Shown here: one piece after another, positions 1 through 13,556 of the stretch
Layout: each line of letters opens with the position of its first letter
Position numbering within the stretch: the first letter of the stretch is position 1
Assembly: GCF_000143415.4 (NCBI RefSeq)
Contig: NW_003314267.1
Span: forward strand, 1,123,309 to 1,187,308
DNA from: Selaginella moellendorffii
Lineage: Eukaryota > Streptophyta > Lycopodiopsida > Selaginellales > Selaginellaceae
Direction of reading: 5' to 3'
Length of the DNA: 64,000 bases
Position numbers and translations under genes: made by a program
Notes under the pieces: model-generated
Database searches by the model: none
Told to the model about the DNA's origin: nothing
Seen by the model: the letters and a program-made list of their open reading frames with translations, nothing else

Positions 1-486
1 ATAACATGTTACATCTTTGTCTATCTTATGAGCCCAAGAGTAAGCTCATATATTACGGTATAAAAAGGTAACCAAAATCTATATCCAAGGAACAATTGCG
101 AAGTTTTAACTCCTAAACGTATACCCATTCGGATCATCATTTTCATCTCTATGTATGCAACAAAGCTAATCGCCCAATCTCATTAGATAATGCCCAATTT
201 CGCTGAGACTCATCCTCTGATACCAAATGTAGTGCACATGGTTTTCACCCTTTATCCTATGATGTTTTATTATAAATAACCATGAAGCAGAACCTAAATC
301 CTTTATGTGCCATATATCACATGCCATGTGTTCAAAGGATAGTGGTAAAAATCCAAATTTCAAAGCTTTGGGCCATTAAACGAAGGTACGAAGCCAAACT
401 CTTAAACATAGAGCTAAAGAATGATGGAACTAGATCACAAAGTAACTCTTAAGCATATAACCAAAAGGGTGAAGTGTTAAAGCCAA
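1..486 (-). mobile_element. LTR element fragment, AT-rich family A (internal end, PBS, start of LTR)
   Basis: On the minus strand a 12-base primer-binding site (tggtatcagagg) lies at 225-214, two bases inside an LTR edge that reads tgtagtgcac on the plus strand from 228. That fixes the element as minus-oriented, with its LTR to the right and its internal region to the left. The same junction recurs at 38,550-38,570, and the LTR recurs at 7419 and about 4775. The LTR here decays or is cut near 480. No coding region is visible. Confidence 0.6.
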
Positions 487-3399
487 TCTGCCTTTATTGG
501 CCCAAACCCAAATATTAATAAATGGACAATATCAAAGTCAAAGACAATGATATCTTATAGAATTAATTACCAATGAATAAATCTTAGATTACAACACAAA
601 AGTATTATAAGCAAGTTATCATCCAATAAACCAATATTAGAGTATAGGAACCACCAAGATCATCATAATTAGAAAACATAAGATTCACTATCCAACAAAA
701 TTCAATAGTAAGTGTATCATTAAAAACACTCAATGATAAAATCTAACTATCAAAAACTATAAACAGTATGCCAAATAACTTACGAAAGATAACTCAAAGT
801 ACATAAAATATTATCGACTATCAAGTAAAATGCTACTCAATGGAAATAACACCCAATCTATTAAAACTAACTATAGCAATAATTAATAAAACAGAATGAA
901 TGCTACAATACTAATAAACACTCATTTATGTTAATAGATCTTAGTTAACAATACAAAGGAACTCAAATTTCTTAAGCAAGTCTCAAACCCAAAAAATCAA
1001 TCTAAGGCAAACCATGAAGAATATGTGGTAATGTGAAAAACCATAAGTTATCAAAGAAAACAACAAATTATCATGAAAAATCATGAATCATCCTATCAAT
1101 AAAGAAATGCAAAATTATTGTTGAAAAAAGAATCCACCATCTCAAAGAACAACAAATCATTCTAAATTAACAATAATCAAATAAACCTTTTGACAAAGAT
1201 AATCAACTATCCTAGATGATAGTCAATCATCTCTAATAATTGCTAGATATGAAGGCTAACTTCAACATTGAAGCTAATAAGCTAGAATGTTTTCCCTAAT
1301 AACTTCTAATAAATGAAACATTAAGTATTAAATTCAAAGAACCAAAAACTTGAAGAAACTTATACATAATTCTTGCTTAATAATGATCACGAATCTCACA
1401 TGAATTAAGTTCAATGCTACAAAAGAAATTATAGTACAACCCATAATATCCTTCTCAACACATATATAAGCTGAACTTCATAATACAAAAGCTAATGAAG
1501 AGCATATCTGCATTAATTTAAAAGTCAAGCACAATGAAGCTATACTCAATAAGTGATCACAAACGATCCTCCATGAATCCATTTTCTATAGCAAGACATA
1601 ACTCACTCCATAATAAACATAAGAAAAATCATCAATGATCGATATATCCCCAACTTAAATCCAATAAGGTTTCAATCACTTCAATATTAATCACTAACTC
1701 TTTCTCTCATAAAGTTAATATAGTCTAGGATTAAATCACTTTTCAAAGAAAAACCCAAAACTCAACCTCTAGTAAATAATCTCATCTAGAATATAACTAA
1801 CTCAAACTTGTTACTTAGTTTGTTTGAATATTAATATAATTGTTAACTAGCAAATGCATAAATGCTAATAATATAAAGCTACAACCCAAGCATTAACACT
1901 ATTTGTATCAAAACTAATGAAACTCAATATCAATCCTTAAAGAAAAATCTCATTTCACTTAAATCTCAATATCAACAATGTCAACAACGAAGCATCACTT
2001 CATTGCCATCAATACTAAAACAAAGTTAAAAGAAAACAAAAGTGAATCACCACTCAAAACTCTTCAGCAATCAAGCTAACTAAAGTAGAAAATACTTTAC
2101 TTAGTATCCAAAATTAAACCTTCAATAAAATCTAGTTATAGATAATACATCATCAAGGAGATTCACTATGTCCAAGACTCAATGTAATCCAACACCACAG
2201 ACTAAATGCAACTAAATAATATCGACAAAGATAAAATCGATATGCCAACATAGGAAAACCATGCAAGTTTAACGATCCTCCACAACATTATCCCGTAAAG
2301 CAAGTTTATCATTGCTAAATCATCATTGAGCAAAGCAAATTTTAATAGTCTTTGATGAAGTTTACAAGAAATCATTAATTGCAAAGTAACCAAAAATTAG
2401 TCTTTAATTTGCATTTAACAAAACCCAAACACTAAACTTATGTCATTGAGTTATATACTTGTTCAATAAAAAGGGTACATTCTAGCTACCAAATATAGGA
2501 ACATAGACAAGCATAGACTAAATGNNNNNNNNNNNNNNNNNNNNNNNNNNNNNNNNNNNNNNNNNNNNNNNNNNNNNNNNNNNNNNNNNNNNNNNNNNNN
2601 NNNNNNNNNNNNNNNNNNNNNNNNGGTACATAACCTCCTTATAGACAAAGGTATAGTATAGGTATTAACATCTCAACCTTAAACAATTAAGTTGAACATC
2701 ACTATACTCAACCAAAGTGTAAGGCTACCAAAACCAAGTCAAGATCAATGAGAGCTCACTACTCTCATAGAGTCTAACAAAATGTAAAGTGCAATTTGCC
2801 ACATTGCATAATGCTATAGAAAAAAGGCATAAAGGTCACATTTCTAGAAAAGCGCATAACCACTTTTTTACATCAACTCCAAACTTTATCTAACTCAATT
2901 GCCTTAGCCCCAAAAGTCAGTATCCATTTCGAGTTGTATCATATAAATTATATACTAAGGTTTAAGCCAACTAAAGTCAACTTCAACCCCTTCACTAGTT
3001 TTTATTAGCTTGAAAACAAAATGGTTTTCGAGCAAAATGATCAATAAATTAGCCATTAAAAAAGTCTAAGAAGATTTGTGAAAAATTTCCATCCTAGAGA
3101 AAAAATGACTCTCATTCTAGGAATACAAACTTTTAAACTCAACTAACTTCCTCCTATTAACAACTTCATATAGATTCACCTTAATATAAATTCTTATGAC
3201 CTAACAATATATTTAAGAATCGATCATCTTATCTATATTTCTAAAATCCAACATTCGTAAAATGCAAATGACTACCCAAGACTTTATCATAAAGACTATA
3301 CCTTCAAATATCCATATTACAATAACACTCTTCTTCAATCATTTTCAAGATCTAAAGTAAAACTAAAACACTAACAAGAAAAATGATATAAAAATTCAA
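487..3399. other. AT-rich stretch without a recognisable gene
   Basis: I see no extended open frame, domain or RNA gene. The base composition matches the decayed LTR-element sequence on both sides, so it is probably more of the same, but I could not align it to a named part. A 100-base N gap lies inside it. Confidence 0.5.
2525..2624. other. Assembly gap, 100 N
   Basis: Exactly 100 N, the usual placeholder for a gap of unknown size. Confidence 0.99.
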
Positions 3400-5706
3400 G
3401 CTTTAAGGAAAATTTCTTATCACTCAACATAACAATACTATTTCCACTAACACAAGTGTTAGTGATGTGAATGCCTAAACTACACACCTTCTCCATTTAA
3501 CAATCTATTCCAAGTATTGATTAATAAACGAACAAGCCATAGCAAGTGAATGCTATAACCCTTTCTAACACTTTATGGGCAAACCTCTCAAGAACCAAAG
3601 TACCAACATAAGCTTAGCACATTATAAATCATTATTAAGAATTTAGTCAAAGTTACTTCAATACTGCTACTTATAAGTAGACTAGCTTCACTATGAACCA
3701 TTTTGGGGTTGATCATTGTTTAACTAAGCAACTTTGTTACTCACTATCATATGGATATAATATAAGTATTATAAATACTTGATCATCAATCAAGCAACAC
3801 CACAAACAAGCTCATATTATTACTTCAAAAGTTATATGAGCATCAAATGCCAACTCTATTCGACAAAATGCAACATAAATGCCACACCCCACCAATAAAG
3901 ATTTATAACACTAAACACCACTAATTTTGTTCACAACATAGACAAACTCATGCCACACTCTATCTGACCAAATTCAAAACTAATCTAACACCAAATTACT
4001 CAATGAGCAATAGTAAAATTCCTCGGAAAAGAATTGAGCATTGTAACCTAAGTCTTTTAATAGCAAGCCTAGACAAAATGGTTTAGTGCTCCACTGCTAT
4101 CCATCCCATGACTCACCATCATTTTCAATATGCATCAAGGTGATTGCTCTTGATTGCATGATGTGAAGACGAGTAATGAGTCATACCTCATTGCAAATCA
4201 TCTCTCTAAAAAAAAAAGAAGATGATGTACGTGTTTGATCTTTTATCCCTAGTGACACTTTTTTTGGTCTCATCTTAACTAAACCTCAAACTTGCATTAC
4301 CACTACCTTCAATCCAATATAGGAAAAGTTTATAAAAGAGCACGACAATAATTACTTGAACTAATAGATTAATCCCTACAGTCTTGATTGATACAAATAA
4401 TCATGCCTAGGAAGGATTCACTAGTGCCAAGCTAAACAATTATAAACCAGCCTATTTGCCATTCATAGCAAACCCAAGGAAGGTTTATTTTCACCCACAG
4501 TACATGGAACAACTTATGGAACCACCAATAGGCTAACATTAATCCTACCAACTCAAAGTATAAGCTTGAGTTGCTAATGTGCCTCACTTATGAGCCCAAG
4601 TGTAAACTCATGCAAAATAGTACATCTCAGTTCATCTTATGAGCCCAAAAGCAAGTTTGCATAATATGGTATAAAAGGTAACTAAAATCCATATCTAAGG
4701 AATGAATGTAAAGCCTTAGCACCCAAATGTATACCCAGTTGGATTATCATTTTCATCTCTCCATCTCTCCATGTGCCATGTGTCACATGCCATTTGTCCA
4801 AGGACAACATAATGGAACTCGAGTTTCAAGGCCTTGGCCATTAAATGAAGGCATGAAGCCAAACTCTTAAGTATGGAGTTAAAGAGCAATGGAACCGGAA
4901 TATAGAGCAATTCTCGAGTGTACAGCTTAAAGAGCAAAGAGATAGAAGCATAGAGCGACTTGGAATAGTTCTAGAGCATCTAGCATTCTAATGCTAGGAC
5001 CAACATGTAAAATGGAGCCAAAGTTTAGCACTATTTCAGCATACTGGTGGCCTAACATGAAGATATACCAACTAGCATAGTGTGGAACTTGGGCTTAGAC
5101 CTAAGCCAAATGTAAAACAAGGACAGGCACACAAGCAAGAGCTAAATTATGCCTTAGGTTGGTTGGCCATGCCCCACCTTTAACCTTAGTACCGAGACTA
5201 ACTCAAAACTTACTAAATATGGAATGGCACTAGATTGCAAATTTGGGTATGGGATGAACACTATTATGTTCAAGACAATCTCTACATTTCGTAAATATGC
5301 CAAATTAACAAATCTAGATACTTTCCATAAATAGCAATTAGGATTGAATAGGACTAACACAAAATGCATGATAGCAAGGGTGTTTGGTAGACATAGTGAA
5401 CTATCATTTGATGAATATTGAGGGACCAAACTCAATATCGCAAGGGTTCCTAACATTAGCAACTGCAAGTCAACGAATGACTTTTTCTAACCAGATCAAT
5501 TATACTTGACTAATAGCACTTAGGAATTCCACCCTTATGCTCATCTAGTTAAGTGCACACACAAAGACTAATTTCTCAATTAGCTTAGGCAGAGACTGAA
5601 AAAAGGACCAGCAATACTAACCTCCTGCCATTGTGGCAATAAAGAAAGAATATCCGAAAGGACTAGTTGATAGGTAACTTTTAATACCTGCAATTATATT
5701 CACAAC
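3400..5706 (-). mobile_element. Family A LTR-element fragment (internal part plus LTR)
   Basis: From about 3405 to 4760 the sequence matches 37,201-38,530 base by base with scattered changes, for example the shared block around 'aacactttatgggcaaacc'. From about 4775 to 5706 it matches the LTR that starts at 7419. The stretch carrying the PBS and first LTR bases seen at 214-240 and 38,550-38,580 is deleted here. The LTR end is placed near 5706, where similarity to the 7419 copy stops. No coding capacity remains. Confidence 0.55.
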
Positions 5707-5929
5707 ACTAGAATATAGAGATTAGTAAAGGCCAAAAGGAGTATTCCATCATAAATGATTGTGAAGTTCATGTAGACATCACTATTGCTCAACTCCTCTC
5801 CAAATGCCTAAGATTGCGGAGAGAGCTTCATCAAGGAATCAGTGTAAAAGTGAGAAAGGCAAAGAATGGGCAGGCACATAGAGTGCAAACTCTCACTACT
5901 AAGGCTAACATAGAGGCTCCAATGGTGGG

Positions 5930-7130
5930 AACTATTTTTGAAGAAATTTGAGTACAAAGGATTCTAGTGCAGCTATATGTATCATGAGTGATTGGCTGAT
6001 GGAGAAACTTGGATTGAAATATACTCAACTCTCAAGGTGGAAAATTAAAGTGGCAAGTGATCATCAAGTGAAGCTGATTAGAATGATCACTAACCTTCTC
6101 ATAACAATTTATTGGATATCCACCATAATCAACATGTATGTCATTCATCTAAAGAGAAGTAACAATGGTTATCCTATGATCCTTGGATGTCCTTAGTTGC
6201 ATAAGGTTTGTGCCAAGAATGATTGGGAGATAGGTGAAATGATCATACATGATGAGAAAAAGTAGGTTAAAGTATCTATGCAACAGAATCTTACAAAGGT
6301 GTTGGAAGAATCTCTCATGCACAATGACGATAGCTATGATTCATAGAATAGTGACTATGAATTAGATTCAGAAAGTGATCTCGAGGTGAATGATCTATAT
6401 GCATTGTAGATTATGCTGATGATTGCTAAATGGATAGACCTCAAGCTAGTATTGAGAAAGGAAATCACTTTTTGCAAGAAAATGTGGACAAACACAACTT
6501 TTATGCTTAGTTGGAGAAGATGCTTGCAAGAGCAAATCTTTCTAGGAGTGAATATGAAAGCTATGTAGTGATGTTGAAGAAGTTCCTAAAGCTTTTCATA
6601 AACTCCTATGAGGTGGATATAGTGAAACATGAGATTCCAATTAAGTAAAAAGCAAAGCCAATGGCTCAAAAGCTATATAGGTTGGGACCTCTAAAGTTTG
6701 ATATTATCTATGCTAAGCTAATGAAGTTGATCAAAGTTGACTTCATATTTGAAGTGGAGAATTTAAATTGGGTGTCATCTATTGTAGTAATACCAAAGTA
6801 AGGAGGGAAATGGAGAGTGTGCATCAACTATAAAAAGTTGAATGATGTTATACAATGTAAATTGTGATGGATATTCTGGATATTTTCAAGTTCGAAGTAA
6901 GGAAAAGGATTAGCTAAAAAAAACATTCAATCACTCTTTAGGGAACTTTTGTATATAGAGTGATGCCATTTAGGCTCATAAATGCAATAATGATTATATG
7001 GAAAGCACCAATGGATCCTAAAGAGCACCCAATAAAGTATGAGGTATGGATCATGGAGGGGATTATTTGGAGTTTTGCTATAAAGAAATGAAGTTTAGAT
7101 TTCTCTTTCCTCCCTTTTCACCATCAAGGG
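5930..7130 (+). pseudogene. Decayed Ty3/gypsy protease and reverse transcriptase
   Basis: Around 5948-6196 a frame reads like a retropepsin: an active-site-like start followed by MSDWLMEKLGL and ending GYPMILGCP, typical of gypsy proteases. Between about 6650 and 6860 another broken frame gives KAKPMAQKLYRLGP, then LMKLIKVDFIFEVE, then GGKWRVCINYKKLND. This is the fingers region of gypsy reverse transcriptase, where the last motif is normally a version of KWRVCVDYRKLN. Stops and frameshifts are frequent and the catalytic YxDD box is not found. After about 6990 the sequence no longer resembles RT. It is very old and non-functional. Confidence 0.6.
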
Positions 7131-7418
7131 TTATTATACTTGACATTCAATGTCCACAAACTGCAAAATAAAATTTATTTTCTCTTGATGAGGTCTATGA
7201 GGCTCAAAAGATTGAGATGTGGATCTGAAAACTTCATAATGGGTTTGAAAATCTTGCATTATTTCGACATTTACATTCTTAATATCACATTGAGGATAAT
7301 TTTTATTTATTTTGTGGGGATGAATTTTGATAATCATTTGTGGTTGGTAGTGTTTTCAATATTTATTCCACACTTTCTCCATATCTACCATGATTCTCCT
7401 ATTCTAGATAGGCATATA

Positions 7419-8587
7419 TGTAACACACATGGTTTTCACCCTTTATCCTATGGTGATTAACCATAGGATAACCATGAAGTGAAACCTAAACCCTCTATAT
7501 GCCATATGTCACATACCATGTGCCATATGCCATATGTCTAAGGACACTGGAGCAAAACCCAAATTTTAGGGCCTTGGGCCACTAAATGAAGGAATTACCT
7601 AAGTATGGAGCTAAGGAGCAAAGGTACTAAAGCATAGAGCAACTCCCAAATGTACAGCCTAAGGAGAAGAGGGATAGGAGTACGGAGTGACTTGGAATAG
7701 TCCTAGAGCATCCAACGTCCTAATGCCAAGACCAACTTGCAAAACGGAGCTAAATAAAATTTGGCATTATTACAACATACTAGTGGTCTAATGCAAGGAT
7801 ATAAATACTCTATCACCTAGCATGGTATGAAACTTGGGTTTAAACCCAAGCCGGATGTAAAACAAAAACAGGCACACAAGCAAGAGTTAGATTATATCTC
7901 AAGTTGGTCAGCCATACCCAACCTACCCACTATCTCTACTATACATTTAAAACCAACACCTCTCCCTCTCCCCCTTAAGAAATGCACATTTTGGGCTCAC
8001 CTTTAGCCACCCTTAGTACCAAGAGTTAGTCTTTAAGAACTCGAAACTTACTAAATATAGAATGGCGTTAGATTGTGAATTTGGAACTATGACCAACACC
8101 ATTGTGTTCTATAGATATGCCAAATTACCAAATTTAGACATTTTCCATAAATAGCAATTAAGACTGAATGGAACTAACACAAGATGCATAATAACAAAGG
8201 TGTTTGGCAGACATGATAAACTATCATCTGGTGAATATTAAGGGAGTTTAGTCCCTCAATATTCACTAAATGATAAGTTACCATGTTTGCCATTGAGGGA
8301 CCAAGCTCAATATCACGGGGGCTCTAACACTAGTAAGTGCAAGCTAATGGCAAGAGTTTCTCAAACTAGGCCAAATCTGTTCATCAAGAAACACATAGGA
8401 GTTCTTACTTCATGTTTATCTGATTTAAATACATGGGTATTGAGTAGTTTCTCAACTAGCTCAAGTGGGAATTATAAAAGGAACCAACTGTACTAACCTC
8501 CTACTGTGATGATAGTAAGGAAAGAGTGTTCGTAAGGACTGGCTGATAAATATCTTTCAATACCCAAAGTCATATTTGCGATAATAT
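7419..8587 (-). repeat. Family A LTR (about 1.17 kb, solo-like)
   Basis: It starts tgtaacacac and runs to about 8587, where similarity to the LTR ending near 5706 stops. Homologous LTR starts are at 228 and 38,568. Neither side shows a PBS or a convincing target duplication, so it looks like a solo or truncated LTR sitting between the PR-RT ruin and the integrase ruin of another element. Confidence 0.5.
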
Positions 8588-8659
8588 AAAACATTATTAT
8601 GTGACTAAAAAGTTGCATATGTCTTTCTATTAGCTGGAAATGTGATATGATGTTATCCA

Positions 8660-9660
8660 GTATGCATGTAGTTGTATTTGGTGTTCGTCCTACAAAAGGA
8701 TACTTGAAGTTGATTGCAACTTTCCATCCATTTGAGTTAGTGGCATTTGATCTAATAAAGCCTTTTCCATAGTTGATTATTAGCAATGATTATGTCATTA
8801 TTACTTTTGACTACTTAACTTGTTAGGTGGAAGTTGATGGTCTTGTTAGTGCATTTGCAATTTCTATTAGATACTTCCTCCTTGATTGAGTAGTGTTCTA
8901 ACATTTCTATCTAAAGAGGATTCTTTCAAATAATAGTTTTGCATTTATGATTGAGGCATTTCACGTTTTAATATTTAGGTTGGGCATACACCACACTTTT
9001 AGAAGTGTTTATCATCCAGAGATAGCTAGTTTGGTGTAATGGACCTTCAAATGGATGATTGTAAAGTATGTGAATTTTCAATATTTACATTGAAATTATT
9101 ATTTGCTATCTCTTCGATATGCAAAAGTATAGAGTTTTATTGATGCTTCACTATATAAACTTATATCATTAAAGTCCAATATTACCAATGGAGTTGAGCT
9201 TACTTTCACAATTGCCACAACCTACTAATATGAGGTTTTGGGATTAATATTTGACAAGCTTTCTTCCACTTGTCCAAATAGAGTCTACTACTTAGACAGA
9301 GTACAAATGGGACAATAATGGCACTACAACATCATGTTAAACTTCATAAACTTGATGATCCTTTCCACTGAACAAGGAACTCTTTAAACATACTATGTAC
9401 CATAAAATTGGGAAAATGGACTAATACCAAGTTATCCACTTTATACTCTATAGGTAGATGATGATGGAGTTAAATATGCCAATCCTCTAAAAATTATACA
9501 TATACAATGATTAAAATTCTTTATACAAAGGGATCAAGAACAATTAATACCACCTATAAATCCACTAGTGCCTCCTCCTAATATTCCTTCAAATCCCAGC
9601 CCATCAACCAGAAAACCTTGACTATCTTCCATTCTTCCGAAAGGAGAGGATGATATAAGG
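8660..9660 (+). pseudogene. Decayed Ty3/gypsy integrase
   Basis: A broken plus-strand frame reads TKGYLKLIATFHPFELVAFDLIKPF, then YVIITFDYLTC, then about 200 bases later YHPEIASLV. These match the gypsy integrase core (the first Asp in 'FDLI.PFP', 'DYFTKW', and the YHPQ..G..E stretch holding the last catalytic Glu, which is lost here). It is probably the downstream half of the same element as the PR-RT ruin at 5.9-7.1 kb, separated by the LTR at 7419-8587. Many stops; no function. Confidence 0.55.
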
Positions 9661-10080
9661 TCCAAGTGTATGGCTACAATGCCATATACTAATATTAACG
9701 ACTATACATTAAGATTAATGTAGTGGGATTTTGATAGCCATTAGACTGGTTTCAATCTAAATTGCTCGCTTTTGTATATAAGCTAGTTTTGGGTTAATTG
9801 ATATGCACATTATTGTGTTCCCTTTTCATATTCTATGCACTCACACAATTTTTTTATCTAATCTATAATGCATAAAAAAATAAGAATACTTATATATAAT
9901 ATAAATTTTAATAATAAAATGTTAAAGTGGAGCTTGTTGCTTGTAAGTGCCAACTAGAAGAGGTGATAGACAATGCTACAAGAGAAGGCTAGGGTGAGTG
10001 AGTTGCACAAAGCTCCCTATGCCCACAATCTTCTTTCTACTTAAGAGAAATTAGCTATCTTTTGGGATGTCTAGTGCTAA
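9661..10080. other. No recognisable feature
   Basis: AT-rich sequence between two decayed gypsy remnants. I see nothing that can be named. Confidence 0.4.
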
Positions 10081-10084
10081 CGAG

Positions 10085-10900
10085 GACATTAAGTAAGCCA
10101 TAGGTATGACCAAGTAGATTGCAACTAAATGATAATATTCCAAAGATCAAATAATCACATATATTTTGTCAATTGATCCACTATAGCCCACATTTACTCC
10201 TTTTGCCTTGATGATCATGGCAAACAAGTTGATAAAGTGGTAAAGGTTGCAAAAGTCCCTCTGGCTTTTCCTGTGGCACCTTTATGCACTAATAGAGTTG
10301 CATTATTAACAATACTCAAGTATATCAACTTTCATATTCCTTCAATAAAAATTGCACTTAATCAATTTATATATCTTCTTTCTCCCAAAATGACTAGCCT
10401 TTAGATGATCATGATTGAAATAAAACCTAATTAATCAACATATTCACTTGTGGAAAATACACATGGTTGTTATAGTAAAGAATCTCATCCACTAGTGAAA
10501 AAAGTGCTTCCAACTAAACTCATAAAGAGACCACTTCAGCATGCTAAATTTGAGCATGCTCAACTAATTACGCAAACTTGTTAACCAATAAAACTGTCCA
10601 TATATGATAACTATGAGATAAAACATTTGCTACTACATTTGATTTCCTAGACAATGCTTAATAGTAAATTCCTTAAATTTCATGATTTTGACCATCTATT
10701 GAGTTTATTTAGTGTTCAACTTCTTCTGTATAAATAAATATATAAGAGGTTTATGATCTATCAATAACATGAACACTACACCATAAAAATAATATCTCTA
10801 TGTTTGCAAAGTATAAACAGTTAAAAACAACTCACATATGTAAAATATCATTGATTTACAGGATTTAAGTCCCTCTTGCATGGTACTAATTGTTTTTTTA
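10085..10900 (-). pseudogene. Decayed gypsy RNase H-integrase, same family as the element at 45.3-49.9 kb
   Basis: Reading the minus strand from about 10,890 down, broken frames give IDHKPLIYLFIQKKLNT, then SLVDEILYYN, then KVPQEKPEGLLQPLP. They align in order with the RNase H and integrase of the better copy at 48.1-48.9 kb (TDHKPLVYLFTQKELNT, SLVDGILYYN, KVPREKPGGFLQPLP). Both copies also carry a TAG stop at the same RNase H codon. It is heavily mutated and truncated on both sides. Confidence 0.75.
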
Positions 10901-11020
10901 GCATTTGCAATGTTATGGACTTGAGCAAAAATTTTAGCATTCCCTTGTCAATGGACTTACACAAAAGTTTAACTTATATAAACCCCAGACAATAAAAGGG
11001 AGAGGACCAAGAAGAGCAAG

Positions 11021-11720
11021 ATGAAGAGGCCAATGGATCCCAGAATCTGGAGGTGGCTTCCTCGTGATATTCAACACCAGCTCATCACTTTCCTCACTCT
11101 TTGCTCTCTCTCCAAGGATTGGCACTCAGCAATCTACCCGGCAGCACCCTTGGCAACACCAGTAAGATTCGCATCTCAGCCAATGGCTCCTGGAAGGTGT
11201 TGACTCTCTGGCTTCCAAAGGCAAGCCAAGTCTTCACCTGGAACGCTTTTTTGGAGGTTTGGTATTGATGAGCGTCAAGGAAAAGTACTTCATTGTCCTG
11301 AATCCAATGCTACACGGCAGGCAAGAGCTGCTTCCGCAGCTGGACAAACAGTATCATCGCCATGGAGTAGTCTTCAGTGCCATTCAGTCAGCGCCATCCA
11401 GCTGCAATAGATCTTGTTTTGTTGTCATCTTGACTTGCATTGCTGGCAACCTGCTGATGCACCTGTATGATTCGAAGGACACGACTTCGACAGCAGCAAG
11501 TTGCTCCAGGACGATCATCTGTACTTCTTGACCGTTTCACTGGGCGTTGTCACAACACTCAAATCATTCAACGTGTGGAACCCCAAGGCTACCCTCAAAA
11601 CTGTGGCATTTCATCCTTTCGTGCTCGCTTTGATTTGCATCAGCTCCTGCCTCTCTTGCTCGCAACTATTAGTATCGAGATGTATACACCAGAAACCAGA
11701 TGGTAATCATGTTGAGGGCT
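11021..11720 (+). pseudogene. F-box protein pseudogene
   Basis: An ATG opens MKRPMDPRIWRWLPRDIQHQ, an F-box start (LPxDIxxxI type) followed by LCSLSKDWHSAI. The usual hydrophobic stretch between these parts appears shortened by a small deletion. The frame then stops at 11,201. The remainder of the protein continues in other frames: KEKYFIVLNPMLHGRQELLP around 11,270-11,340, then LLQDDHLYFLTVSLG and SFNVWNPKA at 11,490-11,600. F-box proteins of this layout are the substrate receptors of SCF ubiquitin ligases. At least three frame changes with no plausible introns make this a pseudogene. I assign the family from the F-box and the order of blocks, not from a database search. Confidence 0.6.
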
Positions 11721-12640
11721 ACCCGTGAGCGCCCGATAGCCCAAGGATCTGAGCAGAACCGAATGGTAGTAAATGAATGAAGTAGAGAAACGTATCTTAT
11801 CATTTCTGATATAGAGAATTCCATAGTTCCATCACCTGTAAAAGACGATGGCAATTGTCAGAAACTGGAAGCTCTTAATAAGCTGTCAGTTTTTACTGTT
11901 TCGGTTTTGTTTGCTCTTCGACTGTTAAAGCTGCTGATGACTTCCTTCTCGGTAAGAAGACTCATCCTTTTGCAAGTTATGTGAGGTTGACGAGACATTT
12001 CTAACAAGTGACTGATATCTGTAAGTTGCGACATTACTTACTTTCACCAGATGGTTTCGTGGCAATACAAAACGCGAGACCACCACCTGTGTGCACAGCC
12101 CTGAGTTCAAAGCACATATTGCGTCCAAGCCTTGACACAAAAAACCTTAAAAAACATGCCCTTCAAATGGAAAATTACTCCTACAAACATACCAACACAA
12201 TTGCAGCTTCCACAGTTGATGGATTTTCAGCAAGACGAATAAGTGGTCCTCCCATTTCGATTCCTGAGCAAAGAAATGTTTCACAGAAACGAGTGAAGGA
12301 GAAATAATTTGGGAAGGTCAAAACTGTTGCAACTTGCGAGCTGCCCGCGACGATTCTAGCTCGGGATGTTTCTCCTTCTCTTGTCTAGAACCAACCACTC
12401 TTCTCTCTAAATACTTTCAAAACACAGGAATCACGCAACCACACTCCACTGAGCAGTAAAAGGTCAATGACACGGGTATGGCTGCAAACACAGCTTTAGC
12501 CTCATCAAGATGCCCTTCTTGGGTTCTTGCTGCAAGTATAGGCCATTACATCCCTCTCAGCCATTTTGACAAAGACTCTCGGAGCTTTTTTTTTGAGGTG
12601 TATCCATGGAACATGATATTACAGAAAACCAAATTTCGAT
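11721..12640. other. Intergenic, no recognisable feature
   Basis: Moderate-GC sequence between the F-box and PPR pseudogenes. Only short overlapping frames, none with a recognisable motif. Confidence 0.4.
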
Positions 12641-12704
12641 CAAAGCCATGATCGAATATGTCCAGATGCCCGTTTTGGGCATATGCTGCTGATGATGTGG
12701 CATG

Positions 12705-13228
12705 TAATTATGACATCTCGTGGAACGCGCGTACGCCCAGGCGGGTGATCTCGATCACGCCGCGAAGATCTTCTCGTGCGCGATGCCGGAGAGAGATCTC
12801 GTCTCCTGGACAGCGATGGCACCTATGCGCACGCCGGCTTCCCCGACCACGCGTCGGCGATCTTCGACGCCGTCCCGGAGAGGAATCGTGTCTCGTGAGG
12901 CGTGGCGCTGCCGGTGGAGATCTCCCAGAAAGCCGAGGGGATTGGGGGGGACGAGATCTCCTTCGATTGCTTGCTGCTTGGATCCAGCCACGCCAGGAGA
13001 TTGCGCGAGGGCTGCCACTACTTTCGATCCATGGAGCTGGATTTTGGGATGGTCCCGAGCAAGCAGCATTTCCAGTGCGTGGTGAGCTTGCTGGGGCGGG
13101 GTGGCCACGCGGACGAGGCGCGGAGCTTGGTCTCGGCCCCCGACATTGTGAACTGGCGGTCGCTGCTGTCGGCGACCGGGAGACAGGGACTTTGCATTGA
13201 CGCTTGGAGGTTGGCCAGGACCCATTGA
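12705..13228 (+). pseudogene. PPR (pentatricopeptide repeat) protein pseudogene, C-terminal part
   Basis: Successive frames give DISWNA, then AYAQAGDLDHAAKIF, then MPERDLVSWTAM, then (from 12,902) DEISFDCLLLGSSHARRLREGCHYFRSME and QHFQCVVSLLGRGGHADEARSLV. These are PPR helix pairs of the PLS type, which normally bind organellar RNA. The C-terminal piece runs open from 12,902 to the stop at 13,228. Frame changes near 12,722 and between 12,840 and 12,905, and the absence of upstream repeats, show a truncated, broken gene. It is convergent with the carrier gene that ends at 13,557. GC content is much higher than in the flanking retroelement sequence. Confidence 0.7.
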
Positions 13229-13556
13229 CCAAGAAGAAACCCTCGCCTACAAAATTGGAGAGAGGGAACATACTCTTCCAAGATGTTTGGAATCAAAGAC
13301 ACATCGAGGAATTCGACATTTACTTGAGAAGACGCAAACTTAACCAGAATAGTCGACAGATTTTTTGTAAGCAAAATTGACAGATCCAAGGCTCCGGGAA
13401 GTAAGCAGAGACATATGTACAAAATGCTTAGCCCTGCACAGCGCAAGAACGAGCTTAGCAAAAAGAAAAAAAAAGTAAAAAACGAACAATCAGGAAAATA
13501 TCTTACGTTTGAACCTGTGTGGACGACCGCTGGGACTTGTGTCACGGGCATCCGAG

